A DNA stretch of 7,128 nucleotides. It comes from Gammaproteobacteria bacterium. Lineage in GTDB: Bacteria; Pseudomonadota; Gammaproteobacteria; SZUA-229. The DNA lies in assembly GCA_016191795.1 (NCBI GenBank), contig JACPVK010000031.1, positions 1 through 7,128 on the forward strand, written 5' to 3'. The notes under the pieces are model-generated. The model was not told the DNA's origin and did not search any database. It worked only from the letters and a program-made list of their open reading frames with translations. The translations under genes were made by a program, and so were the position numbers. This document shows positions 1-7,070 of the stretch, in pieces. Position 1 is the stretch's first letter; each line of letters begins with the position of its first letter.

Positions 1-265
1 ATATGGCTTCAATAAAAACAGGTGCCACATCTTCAATCGGTGTCCACAATCGATATTGCTGATCACTTGCCAGTGTCAGTCGCAACAGGCTGCCATCGGC
101 TGCGAGTATGACCCGGGATTGGGGTGCAAATGTTATGAGCTCGGCTTTGGGATATAAGCGCAGTGCCAGTAATAACAATGCCAGCAACAGCAGCCAGCTG
201 CTGACACGTAATAATGTGTCACGCTGGCGTAGGCGAAATAAAAGTTTGTTAGCAGACAACTGCAT
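1..265 (-). CDS. pbpC: Penicillin-binding protein 1C, N-terminal part (runs off the left edge)
   Basis: Translating the minus strand from the ATG at 265-263 gives 88 open codons up to the window edge. The protein starts with a short basic stretch (residues 1-20, including RLRQRD), then one hydrophobic membrane segment (about 22-38, WLLLLALLLLALRL), then a periplasmic part. Residues 50-88 contain SRVILAADGSLLRLTLASDQ followed by QYRLWTPIEDVAPVFIEAI. This resembles the family's pre-catalytic signature, which comes just before the glycosyltransferase ED-rrF motif; that motif lies outside the window. PbpC is a bifunctional peptidoglycan glycosyltransferase/transpeptidase-type protein anchored in the inner membrane. 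An in-frame TGA lies four codons upstream of the ATG, so no earlier start is possible. The ribosome binding site is weak (GAAG). It lies downstream of the A2M gene on the same strand, which is the classical partnership, but about 500 bp of repeats intervene. The family call rests on remembered motif similarity, without the catalytic domains. Confidence 0.85.
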   Translation of the reverse strand, partial: MQLSANKLLFRLRQRDTLLRVSSWLLLLALLLLALRLYPKAELITFAPQSRVILAADGSLLRLTLASDQQYRLWTPIEDVAPVFIEAI

Positions 266-298
266 AAAGCGGCTTCAGACTTAATTAAGGACAGTCAT

Positions 299-352
299 TG
301 CAGGAACGGTACATGCCCGTGACTGATGTTAAAAGAAACAGAAAACGCAAAT
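299..352 (+). repeat. Left inverted end of the composite element
   Basis: The inner part, 327-352, is a perfect 26-bp reverse complement of 705-730. The outer part, 299-326, pairs with 731-758 at 21 of 28 positions with no gap. The last 11 bases (TGCAGGAACGG) match perfectly. The inner edge leads into a 10-bp tandem repeat, CGCAAATGAA, at 346-355 and 356-365, with a degenerate third unit at 366-375. Confidence 0.85.
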
Positions 353-395
353 GAACGCAAATGAACGCCAATAAAAACAAAATATTTTTCTTTTA

Positions 396-470
396 TTTCT
401 CGTTCCCACGCTCTGCGTGGGAATGCGTACTTTGCCGCATACTGGTTCCCACGCAGAGCATGGGAACCAG
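396..470. repeat. Double-hairpin palindromic repeat, copy A
   Basis: Two hairpins lie in tandem. The first is TTCCCACGC (403-411), loop TCT, GCGTGGGAA (415-423), a perfect 9-bp stem. The second is CTGGTTCCCA (442-451), a 9-nt loop, TGGGAACCAG (461-470), a perfect 10-bp stem. The two hairpins are also inverted copies of each other: 402-423 pairs with 446-467 at 21 of 22 positions. The whole segment could therefore fold either as two small hairpins or as one long one. From general knowledge, closely similar dispersed repeats are common between genes in proteobacterial genomes. Confidence 0.85.
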
Positions 471-485
471 AAATAATGTTCTTCT

Positions 486-540
486 TTTATTTGCGTTCAT
501 TTGCGTTTTCTTGTTCTTTGTTCCCGGTCTCGATAATGGC
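486..540 (-). repeat. Divergent internal third copy of the element's end sequence
   Basis: After copy A of the double hairpin, the sequence repeats what follows copy B. There are two ATTTGCG units (489-495 and 499-505), then a T-rich stretch, then CGGTCTCGATAATGGCCC (523-540), which resembles CAGTCGCGGTAATAGCCC (732-749) in the right end. The bases TTTGCGTTCATTTGCGTTTT (490-509) are also a perfect reverse complement of 342-361 in the left end. The element thus carries three copies of its end sequence, two direct and one inverted. The alignment of the 523-540 part is by eye and imperfect. Confidence 0.6.
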
Positions 541-577
541 CCACGATTTAAGTCAGTGCCCTTTGGTTCAGTGCCGA

Positions 578-594
578 CCCTGTCTGCAACAGGG
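578..594. repeat. Small hairpin in the spacer between the two repeat copies
   Basis: CCCTGT (578-583) and ACAGGG (589-594) form a perfect 6-bp stem with a 5-nt CTGCA loop. No T-run follows on either strand, so it does not look like an intrinsic terminator. Otherwise 541-610 holds nothing I recognise. Confidence 0.5.
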
Positions 595-610
595 CAGGGT
601 GCAGCGGCTT

Positions 611-685
611 TTTCTCGTTCCCACGCTCTGGGTGGGAATGCGTAGTTTGCAGCATACTGGTTCCCACGCAGAGCATGGGAACCAG
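611..685. repeat. Double-hairpin palindromic repeat, copy B
   Basis: This is a direct copy of 396-470, offset by 215 bp. Over the core (402-470 against 617-685) I count three substitutions: 416 C to 631 G, 430 C to 645 G and 436 C to 651 A. The first breaks one pair in the first hairpin stem (618-626 with 630-638), while the second hairpin stem is unchanged. This copy is followed by an AT-rich tract that becomes the right inverted end. Confidence 0.85.
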
Positions 686-704
686 AAAAAAATGCTCTTC
701 TTTT

Positions 705-758
705 ATTTGCGTTTTCTGTTTCTTTTAACACCAGTCGCGGTAATAGCCCGTTCCTGCA
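705..758 (-). repeat. Right inverted end of the composite element
   Basis: This is the reverse-complement partner of 299-352: perfect over 705-730, and perfect again over the last 11 bases (CCGTTCCTGCA). It ends 13 bp before the A2M stop codon at 772-774, so the element abuts the gene without disrupting it. The start of this segment follows directly from the second double hairpin. Confidence 0.85.
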
Positions 759-771
759 GCCTGCGGCGGCT

Positions 772-3700
772 TTACTTTGGTTTTACCACTTCCAGTTTGC
801 CGACTTTGCCGATGGCATATATAGCACGATCATACATTCCTTCGGCATAAGGTGCCGGCGTCTGGAAGCTGCCGGGATTGACGGCACGTACACGATATTT
901 GATGGTGATGACATCACGACCATTGAGGTTGCCGTACAGCACAACCCGATCATCGCGTACATCGGCATATTCCATGGCCCAGCCATCATCTGCTGTGACG
1001 CCCAGTGGTGATTGCCAGCCGCCTGAGGAAGGTTCCTCGTCATCACTTTCTTCCTCATAGTATTCCCCGCATTCTTCATCAGCGCATTCTTCATCAGATT
1101 GCGTAGCCTGCTGCGCGGCGGTGACTTGCGGCACCGGCTCCAGGCCGCCGGGGAGTAAATCAACAATGGCGATTTGTGGTGATACATCATAAGCCGTGCC
1201 ACGAATACGCAGGCGTACGTAAAACTCGTCGCCGACATTCACTGTTTCCAGTATTTTGTTTTCACTGGTTACAAAATCACGTTGCACTTCCAGGCCCTTG
1301 CTGATAGCCGCCGGGCTGCTGCGATCAAAACCGGCTTCGGACAGAACATAAAATGCCCTGCCTTTACCACTGCGGGAAAATTCCAGTTTTTTTGCATCCG
1401 TCGTGACATCAACGCGTTGCAGTGAACCGCTCCTGAACGGCAGGGCTTTGGATTTGCCGGCCTGGTTGATTTCGCTAATCGATAAATTTCCGATTTGTTC
1501 ACCACCGGCAATGTGATACTGATCCAGTGCCAGCAATAACAGACCGGCAGATAACGAGTTAAAACGTTGTTCGCTCAACATTTTGCCCAGTGTATCCGCC
1601 AGATTGTCGGGCACGGTTTTGAGGTGTGACGGAAAATGTCGTGCCAGTAAATGCAAATGCACGGCATCGTGAATCAGCGGATCATTGTAAACGTTATCAC
1701 CGGCCAGCCAGGATTTTTTGGTGCGCCAGGCAACGTCTTTCATAATGCGCCAGGCCAGGTCATCCTGTTTGAGCAGGCTGTATGTGGAAGCCAGATAAGC
1801 AGCGGTGAGATCATCCTGCCACTGGTTTTTGTAACGCTCGTCCAGATCGGCTTTTAACGAAGCAATTTGTGCCGCCGGATTAACGCCCTGACGCGCCAGC
1901 AAATAAATGCTGTAAGCACGTTCACGAATATTGCTTAATCCGTTACCGGAACGGCCGCTAATGTGTTGTACGTATTGTGTGGCATTACGCAACATGTCAT
2001 CCGGTACGGCTTCACCTTTGTCTTTGGCCTCGATCAGGAATTGCGTGACATGCAGTGATACATAATTTTCCACCACCGGGTTGGCTGCCCACAAACCAAA
2101 ACCGCCGGCATCATTCTGGCGTGAGCGCAGGGTGCGAATGACGGCGTCCAGATCCACCGAGTTTTTACCCAGTTCCGGATATTGTTTCAACATCAGTGCC
2201 GGAATTGCCTGGCTGGTGATCTGTTCGGTGCAGGTGTGTGGATAATTACCAAGATAAGTGTTTAATCCCTGCGCCCAGATTAGCGGCGACGGGGCCAGCC
2301 CGGAATTTACATCACGAAACTCGGTGAATAAATGGCGGGAAATATTCACATCCGATTTGTTGGCATCGAAACTTCCCATGTTTAGCACAGTGCGATACGG
2401 CGTTGCCGGACGTACGCTGATGCTGTCCGTTATTTTGGCGCGTGCATCACCCGATTCGGCCTCAAAACGAATCGCCGCCGAGCCCAGGGTTTCGGTTAAT
2501 TTCACGCGGTATTCGGCAACGGCTTCCTGGCCTTCATCAATGGCCAGGGTGAGTTTGTCGTCGCCCATGATTTTCAATCCCTTGTCGGCTACAGCGCGTA
2601 CCTTGATGTTTTGTTTGCCCTTGCCTTTGAGATTATTGTAAACACCCAGCGTGACCACCAGTTCATCACCGGGGGCGGCGGCCATGGGTACATTGGGGCT
2701 TAAAATCAGATCACCCTGTACTTCGGTGCCAATTTCATAAGCACTGATTTTACCGGCGGTTGCTATCACACTATAAATGCGCAGCTTGCCGTTAAAGGAA
2801 TCGGGCACGGCGTAGTCAAACGTGTTAACACCGGCAGCCATGTCTTTTACGCCACTCCACCAGGCAACCGGTGGCTGGCGTTTTTTCTTGAACGGATTGA
2901 GTTGCTGCCGCAGTAATTCTTCATCGTCACCACCGGCGGCGCTTTTCATCAGTTGTTCAAATTCCGGCAGTATCAGATCGAGAATCTGGCTGGTGTTAAC
3001 CTGCAAACGGCGTTTCTGGAAAAAGAAACCAATCGGATCCGGGGTTTTGAATTTGGCAACCTGCAGTATGCCTTCATCAACCACGATAACCGCCGCGCGA
3101 ACCGGTACGGCTGTGTCCAGTTTGATGGCAATCGTGTCACCCGGTTTGACCCGGGCAGGCGAGGTCAGCGTGGCCTGCTGGCGTCGCGCTTCCACATTCA
3201 CTGTGAACGGAATGACGCCATACGACAGCGGGCTGGTAAAAATTTCTTCCGATGCCAGGTCGCGTACAAATTGCACATTGATATAGGCCGTGCCTTCGAG
3301 ATTTTTGGGCACTGTGATGCGCTGTACCGAACTGCTGGTGCTGGACTGGAACCATTGATGTGCCAGCACCTTGTCGCGTTCAATGGTGATGAGTCCGGCG
3401 CCGGCATAGGGTGCGCGAATACTGATTTCGACGGTTTCACCCGGCTTGACTTCACTATCGGCCAGCGATAACTGTAACTCGGCATTGCGATCCAGTGTGC
3501 GTGACAAATTAGCCGCACCACTGACCGAATAATCCAGGCGCGAAACAATGTCACCGGCACCGTTGCGCAATACATAACTGTAATCACCGGGTTGTTCGGT
3601 GGCGAGTTCCAGTTGCATGCCGCTGTTGCTGATACTGGCGGTTCTGGAATCACGCTGATTTTCCTTGAGGCGTGACACGTATCGATACGTGCCATCGTTC

Positions 3701-6699
3701 TGACGGGCCAGTACCGAAACATAACGGCGCTCAACCCATTGCAGGGCAAGACCATCGGCCACGGTTTTTTGCAAACCCGGGTCAATGGCCAGCCAGCTGG
3801 CTGTGCGCTTGCTGCCGCGACTGATGAAATTCAACGGACCATCTGCTTTAACACCCACCAGATAGGGTGCAGATGACACCAGTATGCTGGCCTGGGCATC
3901 AACACTGCGGCCCGAGCCGGGCTCGAAGGCGCGCGTCAAAATATGTAAACGATAACTGGCTTTATCGAAACGTTTGAGGTTCAGATCGAAGCTGGCTTCG
4001 CCTTTGGTGTCGGTTGTGGTGGCGGCCAGCTTTTCGGTCACTGGCGCCTGCAGGGGTTTGGTCGGGTCACGGAAGGTGTAGTCAGCGTATTGACTGAAGC
4101 CACTGATACCGCCGCTCAATGTCATGTCGCCTTCCAGGCGCGCTTCACTGGCGGGATTACCGAATAAATGCATCACCTGAACATGTGCCTGAACCGCTTC
4201 CGGTTTTACCCAGCCTGCAGCGGGTGTGCTAGCCAGCGAGGCACGTACCTTGAGGCGATCGGGTTCAAATTCGCGCAGCGAGAAACTGCTGCCACCGAGT
4301 CGTTCGCGGCGGTTATTGTCGCGAATAATGGAAATATTGAACTGGTAATCACCGGTCAGGGAAGCAGCGCTGGACACAAAATCCAGACCTTCAAATCCGG
4401 CCTGTGACAAGGCAATGCGATTGCGCTGCACCACCAGTCCGCGTGGATCAATGACTTCCACTTCCAGCGGTAAACCCTGCAAATCACCCGACCAGTCTGC
4501 GGTGCGGACGATGTACATCAAATGCGCGGTTTCACCCGGCCGGTATAAATTGCGGTCGGTAAAGGCAAAGGCTGACAGTTGATTGCCGGATTCGGCGTTA
4601 TCAATGCCACCAATATCAAAACGCGAGAATTCAAGATTTCTGTCGCTTCGATTTAATGGCAGGAAAGCGGCGTCGTCATCTTTATTAATCACAAACATCA
4701 GCGGCGTTTTTTCCCGCTGCCAGCGCGCTTGCATGGTGATGCTGACATGGCCGCTGCTATCAGTGGTGCTGGAGGTTACTGGCATGCCGTTCAGTCCAAC
4801 CAGTTCGACGCGGGCCGATTCAACGGGTTTGCCGGTTGCAATCGACATGACGTATAAATCGTAATCACCATTCATGGCGCGTTTGGCGACCACACCCAGA
4901 TCAGTCACGACAATCAGTCGACCATCACCGCCGTAATCATAATGTTGATCGTCCGGTTTATCGGTGCGTTTTGCACCGCGAATACGCAGCACAAAAATGC
5001 CGCGTTTGCGACCATCCTTGCTGACCAGATATTTATTCAGGTCGATGTTCTGGATGTATGCCTTTGCCGGATCCGTGCCGGGCGTGGGCTGTATCTCGGC
5101 GAATCTTTCTACCAGGCGATTGAAACGGTCGTCATTAATATAAGGCGTGGCAAAATTATTGTGATGATCAGCCATCATGTGATGCAACTGATTGGGCAGC
5201 AATCGCCCGATTTCGTAATGCACGGCATCCACACCGCGCGCAACATAGGCAATTTTTTTATTGCCGGTGGCGGTCAGCAATGAACCTTCCGACATCAGTT
5301 TCAGGATGGAGGGATAAGGTTCAACACGGAACAGATGACTGGTTGGCTTGTTGGCATCGTAACCACCGAAAGCCTGCACGCCAGGCGGAATGATGACCTG
5401 GATATAACGTCCAACCGGTGCGGTGAAAGTGAAGCCATGTTGTTCGTTGTATTCCTGTTCACCCGTTTGATAGCCCAGTGGCAGTACCGGTGAGGCTTTA
5501 AGAATGGCTTCGCTCACCTGGTTGGGATTCCAGTGATAAGGTGTATTGCGTGCACCTTTATAGTCATCCGGGTACTCCGGCAATAACCAGGCCTTGATCT
5601 GTCCGGTCAGGGCTTTTTCGGCCACCGGTGCAGAGCTGCTGAAATTAAGTAATTGCACCGGTTCAAAACGCTCGTTATCAACAATGCTCATGTCAAAATT
5701 TGTGAAACGCAATGATCCGCGGCCCGGCACCCGGATATTGGTTTCAATGGGTTCATAACTGCTGTTGCCGCCACGTTCGGCCTCCACGCCATCGTCGAGC
5801 ATCAGCTTGATGATTAAATCTTCGCGCGGCGTTTCCAGTGCGGCTGAATGGACATAGGCGTGTAATTTTTCCTTGTCGTAGCTGATTGCCAGTTCGGGCT
5901 GGTCCTTGTTGAGGAATTTAAGGCCGTCGGCCAGTTTTAATTCCAGACGTTTTTCAAAACTGCCGGTATGCACCGGATGGCTAAAGGAAAAAGTGGCCAC
6001 CATTTTCTTTTGTTGCGGATCCAGGGGATCGAGATAAAACTGGCTGGAATCAAGTTGTGTGGTAAAGGCTTCGGTAGTGAACTCGTTCTGGTAGGTGTCT
6101 AACAAGGTGTCATCGGCCAGCAATTCGGTTTTATCAAGACGAATTTTATAAGTTTGATTAATCGGCCAGTCGGTTTTGGGTGTAAAGCGTAAATGCGTAC
6201 CAGACAGCCAGCGCCATTCGCCTTCGAATTTTGGCGACAGGCTGACACCTTTGATTATTGTTTTATCTATTTGATCGAGCGGCGCCACCGATTCATCAAA
6301 ATAAATATCGAGACTGTCAATCCGCCATTGCTGATTTTCAAATACGGTTAAATCGGGTGTATCGACACGGTAACTGACGGTCACGGGTTGCGGCAGTGAC
6401 TGATACCAGATGAAGCCACCGATGGTGAGTGCAATAAATCCCAGGCTCATTGCCATATGACGGGGGTGGGCACGACTCCACTGCCAATAAGCGCGCAGGG
6501 TATCTTTCAAAAAACTCAGCCATGCAGGTCGTTGCCAGTTTAACTTGCCGAACAGGGCAGACATCACATAACGCAGGGCTGACCAGGTAAAAGTAAATAG
6601 CCAGATGATTAAACGGCCAATGGTAACGAATGCGGAGAGCAGTGACTTCCAGTGCATAATTCTACGACCCTGTTTATTTTTGATTGTATATTTAGCCAT
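772..6699 (-). CDS. Alpha-2-macroglobulin family protease-trapping protein (YfhM type, thioester-containing)
   Basis: A 1975-residue envelope protein, about 300 longer than E. coli YfhM (1653). The N-terminus has a hydrophobic amphipathic stretch (about 24-48) and a clear membrane helix (about 82-99); I see no lipobox. Macroglobulin-like beta domains fill about 105-700. A domain with the family motif YRPGE (719-723) follows. The bait-region domain covers about 1078-1260 (KPGETVE ending near 1089, VDEGIL at 1207-1212). A flexible charged linker, the likely protease bait, spans 1248-1279 and ends in NPFKKKRQPPVA before WWSG (1280-1283). The thioester domain (about 1455-1770) has YPHTCTEQ with C1490 and Q1493 intact, plus GGFGLW (1532-1537). 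A C-terminal macroglobulin domain runs from about 1790 to the end. Family role: cleavage of the bait by an invading protease activates the thioester, which covalently traps the protease. The first ATG (6699) lacks a Shine-Dalgarno; Met15 (6657-6655) has AGGG 10 bases upstream and may be the true start (1961 residues). pbpC lies downstream. Confidence 0.95.
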   Translation of the reverse strand: MAKYTIKNKQGRRIMHWKSLLSAFVTIGRLIIWLFTFTWSALRYVMSALFGKLNWQRPAWLSFLKDTLRAYWQWSRAHPRHMAMSLGFIALTIGGFIWYQSLPQPVTVSYRVDTPDLTVFENQQWRIDSLDIYFDESVAPLDQIDKTIIKGVSLSPKFEGEWRWLSGTHLRFTPKTDWPINQTYKIRLDKTELLADDTLLDTYQNEFTTEAFTTQLDSSQFYLDPLDPQQKKMVATFSFSHPVHTGSFEKRLELKLADGLKFLNKDQPELAISYDKEKLHAYVHSAALETPREDLIIKLMLDDGVEAERGGNSSYEPIETNIRVPGRGSLRFTNFDMSIVDNERFEPVQLLNFSSSAPVAEKALTGQIKAWLLPEYPDDYKGARNTPYHWNPNQVSEAILKASPVLPLGYQTGEQEYNEQHGFTFTAPVGRYIQVIIPPGVQAFGGYDANKPTSHLFRVEPYPSILKLMSEGSLLTATGNKKIAYVARGVDAVHYEIGRLLPNQLHHMMADHHNNFATPYINDDRFNRLVERFAEIQPTPGTDPAKAYIQNIDLNKYLVSKDGRKRGIFVLRIRGAKRTDKPDDQHYDYGGDGRLIVVTDLGVVAKRAMNGDYDLYVMSIATGKPVESARVELVGLNGMPVTSSTTDSSGHVSITMQARWQREKTPLMFVINKDDDAAFLPLNRSDRNLEFSRFDIGGIDNAESGNQLSAFAFTDRNLYRPGETAHLMYIVRTADWSGDLQGLPLEVEVIDPRGLVVQRNRIALSQAGFEGLDFVSSAASLTGDYQFNISIIRDNNRRERLGGSSFSLREFEPDRLKVRASLASTPAAGWVKPEAVQAHVQVMHLFGNPASEARLEGDMTLSGGISGFSQYADYTFRDPTKPLQAPVTEKLAATTTDTKGEASFDLNLKRFDKASYRLHILTRAFEPGSGRSVDAQASILVSSAPYLVGVKADGPLNFISRGSKRTASWLAIDPGLQKTVADGLALQWVERRYVSVLARQNDGTYRYVSRLKENQRDSRTASISNSGMQLELATEQPGDYSYVLRNGAGDIVSRLDYSVSGAANLSRTLDRNAELQLSLADSEVKPGETVEISIRAPYAGAGLITIERDKVLAHQWFQSSTSSSVQRITVPKNLEGTAYINVQFVRDLASEEIFTSPLSYGVIPFTVNVEARRQQATLTSPARVKPGDTIAIKLDTAVPVRAAVIVVDEGILQVAKFKTPDPIGFFFQKRRLQVNTSQILDLILPEFEQLMKSAAGGDDEELLRQQLNPFKKKRQPPVAWWSGVKDMAAGVNTFDYAVPDSFNGKLRIYSVIATAGKISAYEIGTEVQGDLILSPNVPMAAAPGDELVVTLGVYNNLKGKGKQNIKVRAVADKGLKIMGDDKLTLAIDEGQEAVAEYRVKLTETLGSAAIRFEAESGDARAKITDSISVRPATPYRTVLNMGSFDANKSDVNISRHLFTEFRDVNSGLAPSPLIWAQGLNTYLGNYPHTCTEQITSQAIPALMLKQYPELGKNSVDLDAVIRTLRSRQNDAGGFGLWAANPVVENYVSLHVTQFLIEAKDKGEAVPDDMLRNATQYVQHISGRSGNGLSNIRERAYSIYLLARQGVNPAAQIASLKADLDERYKNQWQDDLTAAYLASTYSLLKQDDLAWRIMKDVAWRTKKSWLAGDNVYNDPLIHDAVHLHLLARHFPSHLKTVPDNLADTLGKMLSEQRFNSLSAGLLLLALDQYHIAGGEQIGNLSISEINQAGKSKALPFRSGSLQRVDVTTDAKKLEFSRSGKGRAFYVLSEAGFDRSSPAAISKGLEVQRDFVTSENKILETVNVGDEFYVRLRIRGTAYDVSPQIAIVDLLPGGLEPVPQVTAAQQATQSDEECADEECGEYYEEESDDEEPSSGGWQSPLGVTADDGWAMEYADVRDDRVVLYGNLNGRDVITIKYRVRAVNPGSFQTPAPYAEGMYDRAIYAIGKVGKLEVVKPK
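1069..1098. repeat. 15-bp tandem duplication inside the A2M gene
   Basis: The 15-mer at 1069-1083 is repeated at 1084-1098 with one difference, in the last base. In the protein it gives two successive D-E-E-C blocks, placing Cys1872 and Cys1877 in an acidic loop of the C-terminal domain. The unit is a multiple of three, so the reading frame is kept. Confidence 0.85.
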
Positions 6700-7015
6700 A
6701 TTAGCCGGGAGTTGCCTAGCAGTCGGTGAAAATCTTTAGATAGATAGTTAAAAGGCCGGCGCGAAGCCGGATACTGTAGCGGGGAGAGCATGTGCTTTCA
6801 TGTGTCTACTCACTCAAGCGCACGCGTAGGCAAAAAAGCATCTCCACCCATGAGCCTGAAAAATGGATGATAAAAAACCCGGCAAGAAATTTGCCAAGAA
6901 ATCATCCAAATAAAGACGGTGGGTTTGCAGGAAAAAAAAACGCCCAAAGGCAACAATGATTGAATTGCAGGCGCATGACGCGCAGGAGCGGCGCATTTGC
7001 GGTAATCTTTATCAT
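6700..7015. other. Intergenic region upstream of the A2M gene, no gene recognised
   Basis: This is the 5' side of the A2M gene. I see no convincing promoter: no close match to paired -35 and -10 boxes at proper spacing on the minus strand. Short frames here lack ribosome binding sites and family resemblance. Visible structure is limited to a hairpin at 6756-6770, a small hairpin GGCAA/TTGCC (6881-6885 with 6891-6895), and an A-run near 6931-6939. No tRNA or other RNA gene is recognisable. Confidence 0.5.
6750..6770 (-). other. Small GC-rich hairpin in the probable A2M leader
   Basis: On the minus strand, CCGGC (6770-6766) and GCCGG (6760-6756) form a 5-bp stem around TTCGC, followed by CC and then TTTT (6753-6750). 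It could be a weak intrinsic terminator of something upstream or a leader structure about 50 bp before the A2M start. The stem is short and the T-run is only four bases and two bases away from the stem, so function is uncertain. Confidence 0.3.
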
Positions 7016-7057
7016 TTTTGGTGAAATATTCAGGCTAGCCTGAATATTTCACCAAAA
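7016..7057. repeat. Perfect 42-bp palindrome
   Basis: The sequence equals its own reverse complement over all 42 bases with no spacer. Each arm is 21 bp, and the centre is GGCTAGCC (7033-7040). The outer bases are TTTT on the left and AAAA on the right, the reverse of the A-stem-T order of an intrinsic terminator on both strands. Symmetry stops exactly at T7015/C7058. It could be a cruciform-forming repeat, a binding site for a dimeric protein, or part of a dispersed repeat family, since a CGCAAAT tract follows immediately. Confidence 0.9.
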
Positions 7058-7070
7058 CAGAAAAGACTTA

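Larger units (their letters stand above)
299..758. repeat. Composite non-coding repeat element with inverted ends, MITE-like
   Basis: This roughly 460-bp block fills nearly all of the gap between the A2M stop codon and pbpC. Its two ends are inverted copies of each other (299-352 against 705-758, 47 of 54 positions matching). Inside are two direct copies of a double hairpin (396-470 and 611-685, offset 215 bp), AT-rich tracts with CGCAAAT or its complement, and a spacer of about 70-95 bp between the copies. The outermost bases are TGCAGGAACGG and CCGTTCCTGCA. Open frames here are only repeat sequence read through, so no transposase or other protein is encoded. The architecture fits a non-autonomous, palindrome-rich element, or a cluster of such repeats inserted one beside another. 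Its mobilising enzyme, if any, cannot be told from this window. Confidence 0.75.

Noticed and set aside
396..685. Repeats with spacers resembling a CRISPR array
   Set aside because: Only two direct copies, each about 75 bp and internally palindromic, at 215-bp offset. There are no short regular spacers and no cas genes.
361..850. Open frames on both strands across the repeat element (361-645 plus, 393-731 minus, 476-850 plus)
   Set aside because: They are translations of the hairpin repeats, giving typical spurious strings such as RSHALGGNA or HAERGNE. They overlap each other on both strands, and the last runs into the A2M gene antisense. No ribosome binding site or family resemblance.
2953..3785. 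Long antisense and other-frame openings within the A2M gene (for example 2953-3471 plus, 3198-3785 minus)
   Set aside because: They lie wholly inside an intact, well-recognised coding sequence and show no family motifs.
6863..6913. Sixteen-codon lysine-rich frame on the plus strand (MDDKKPGKKFAKKSSK)
   Set aside because: No Shine-Dalgarno before the ATG and an in-frame TGA just upstream. A short frame in an A-rich stretch is expected by chance. It would need ribosome profiling or conservation to be believed.
6814..6996. Sixty-codon minus-strand frame upstream of A2M
   Set aside because: Phe- and Cys-rich composition fits antisense reading of an A-rich intergenic stretch. No ribosome binding site or recognisable domain.
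7016..7057. Palindrome as an intrinsic terminator
   Set aside because: The T-run precedes and the A-run follows the stem on both strands, opposite to the terminator pattern, and no known gene end lies nearby.
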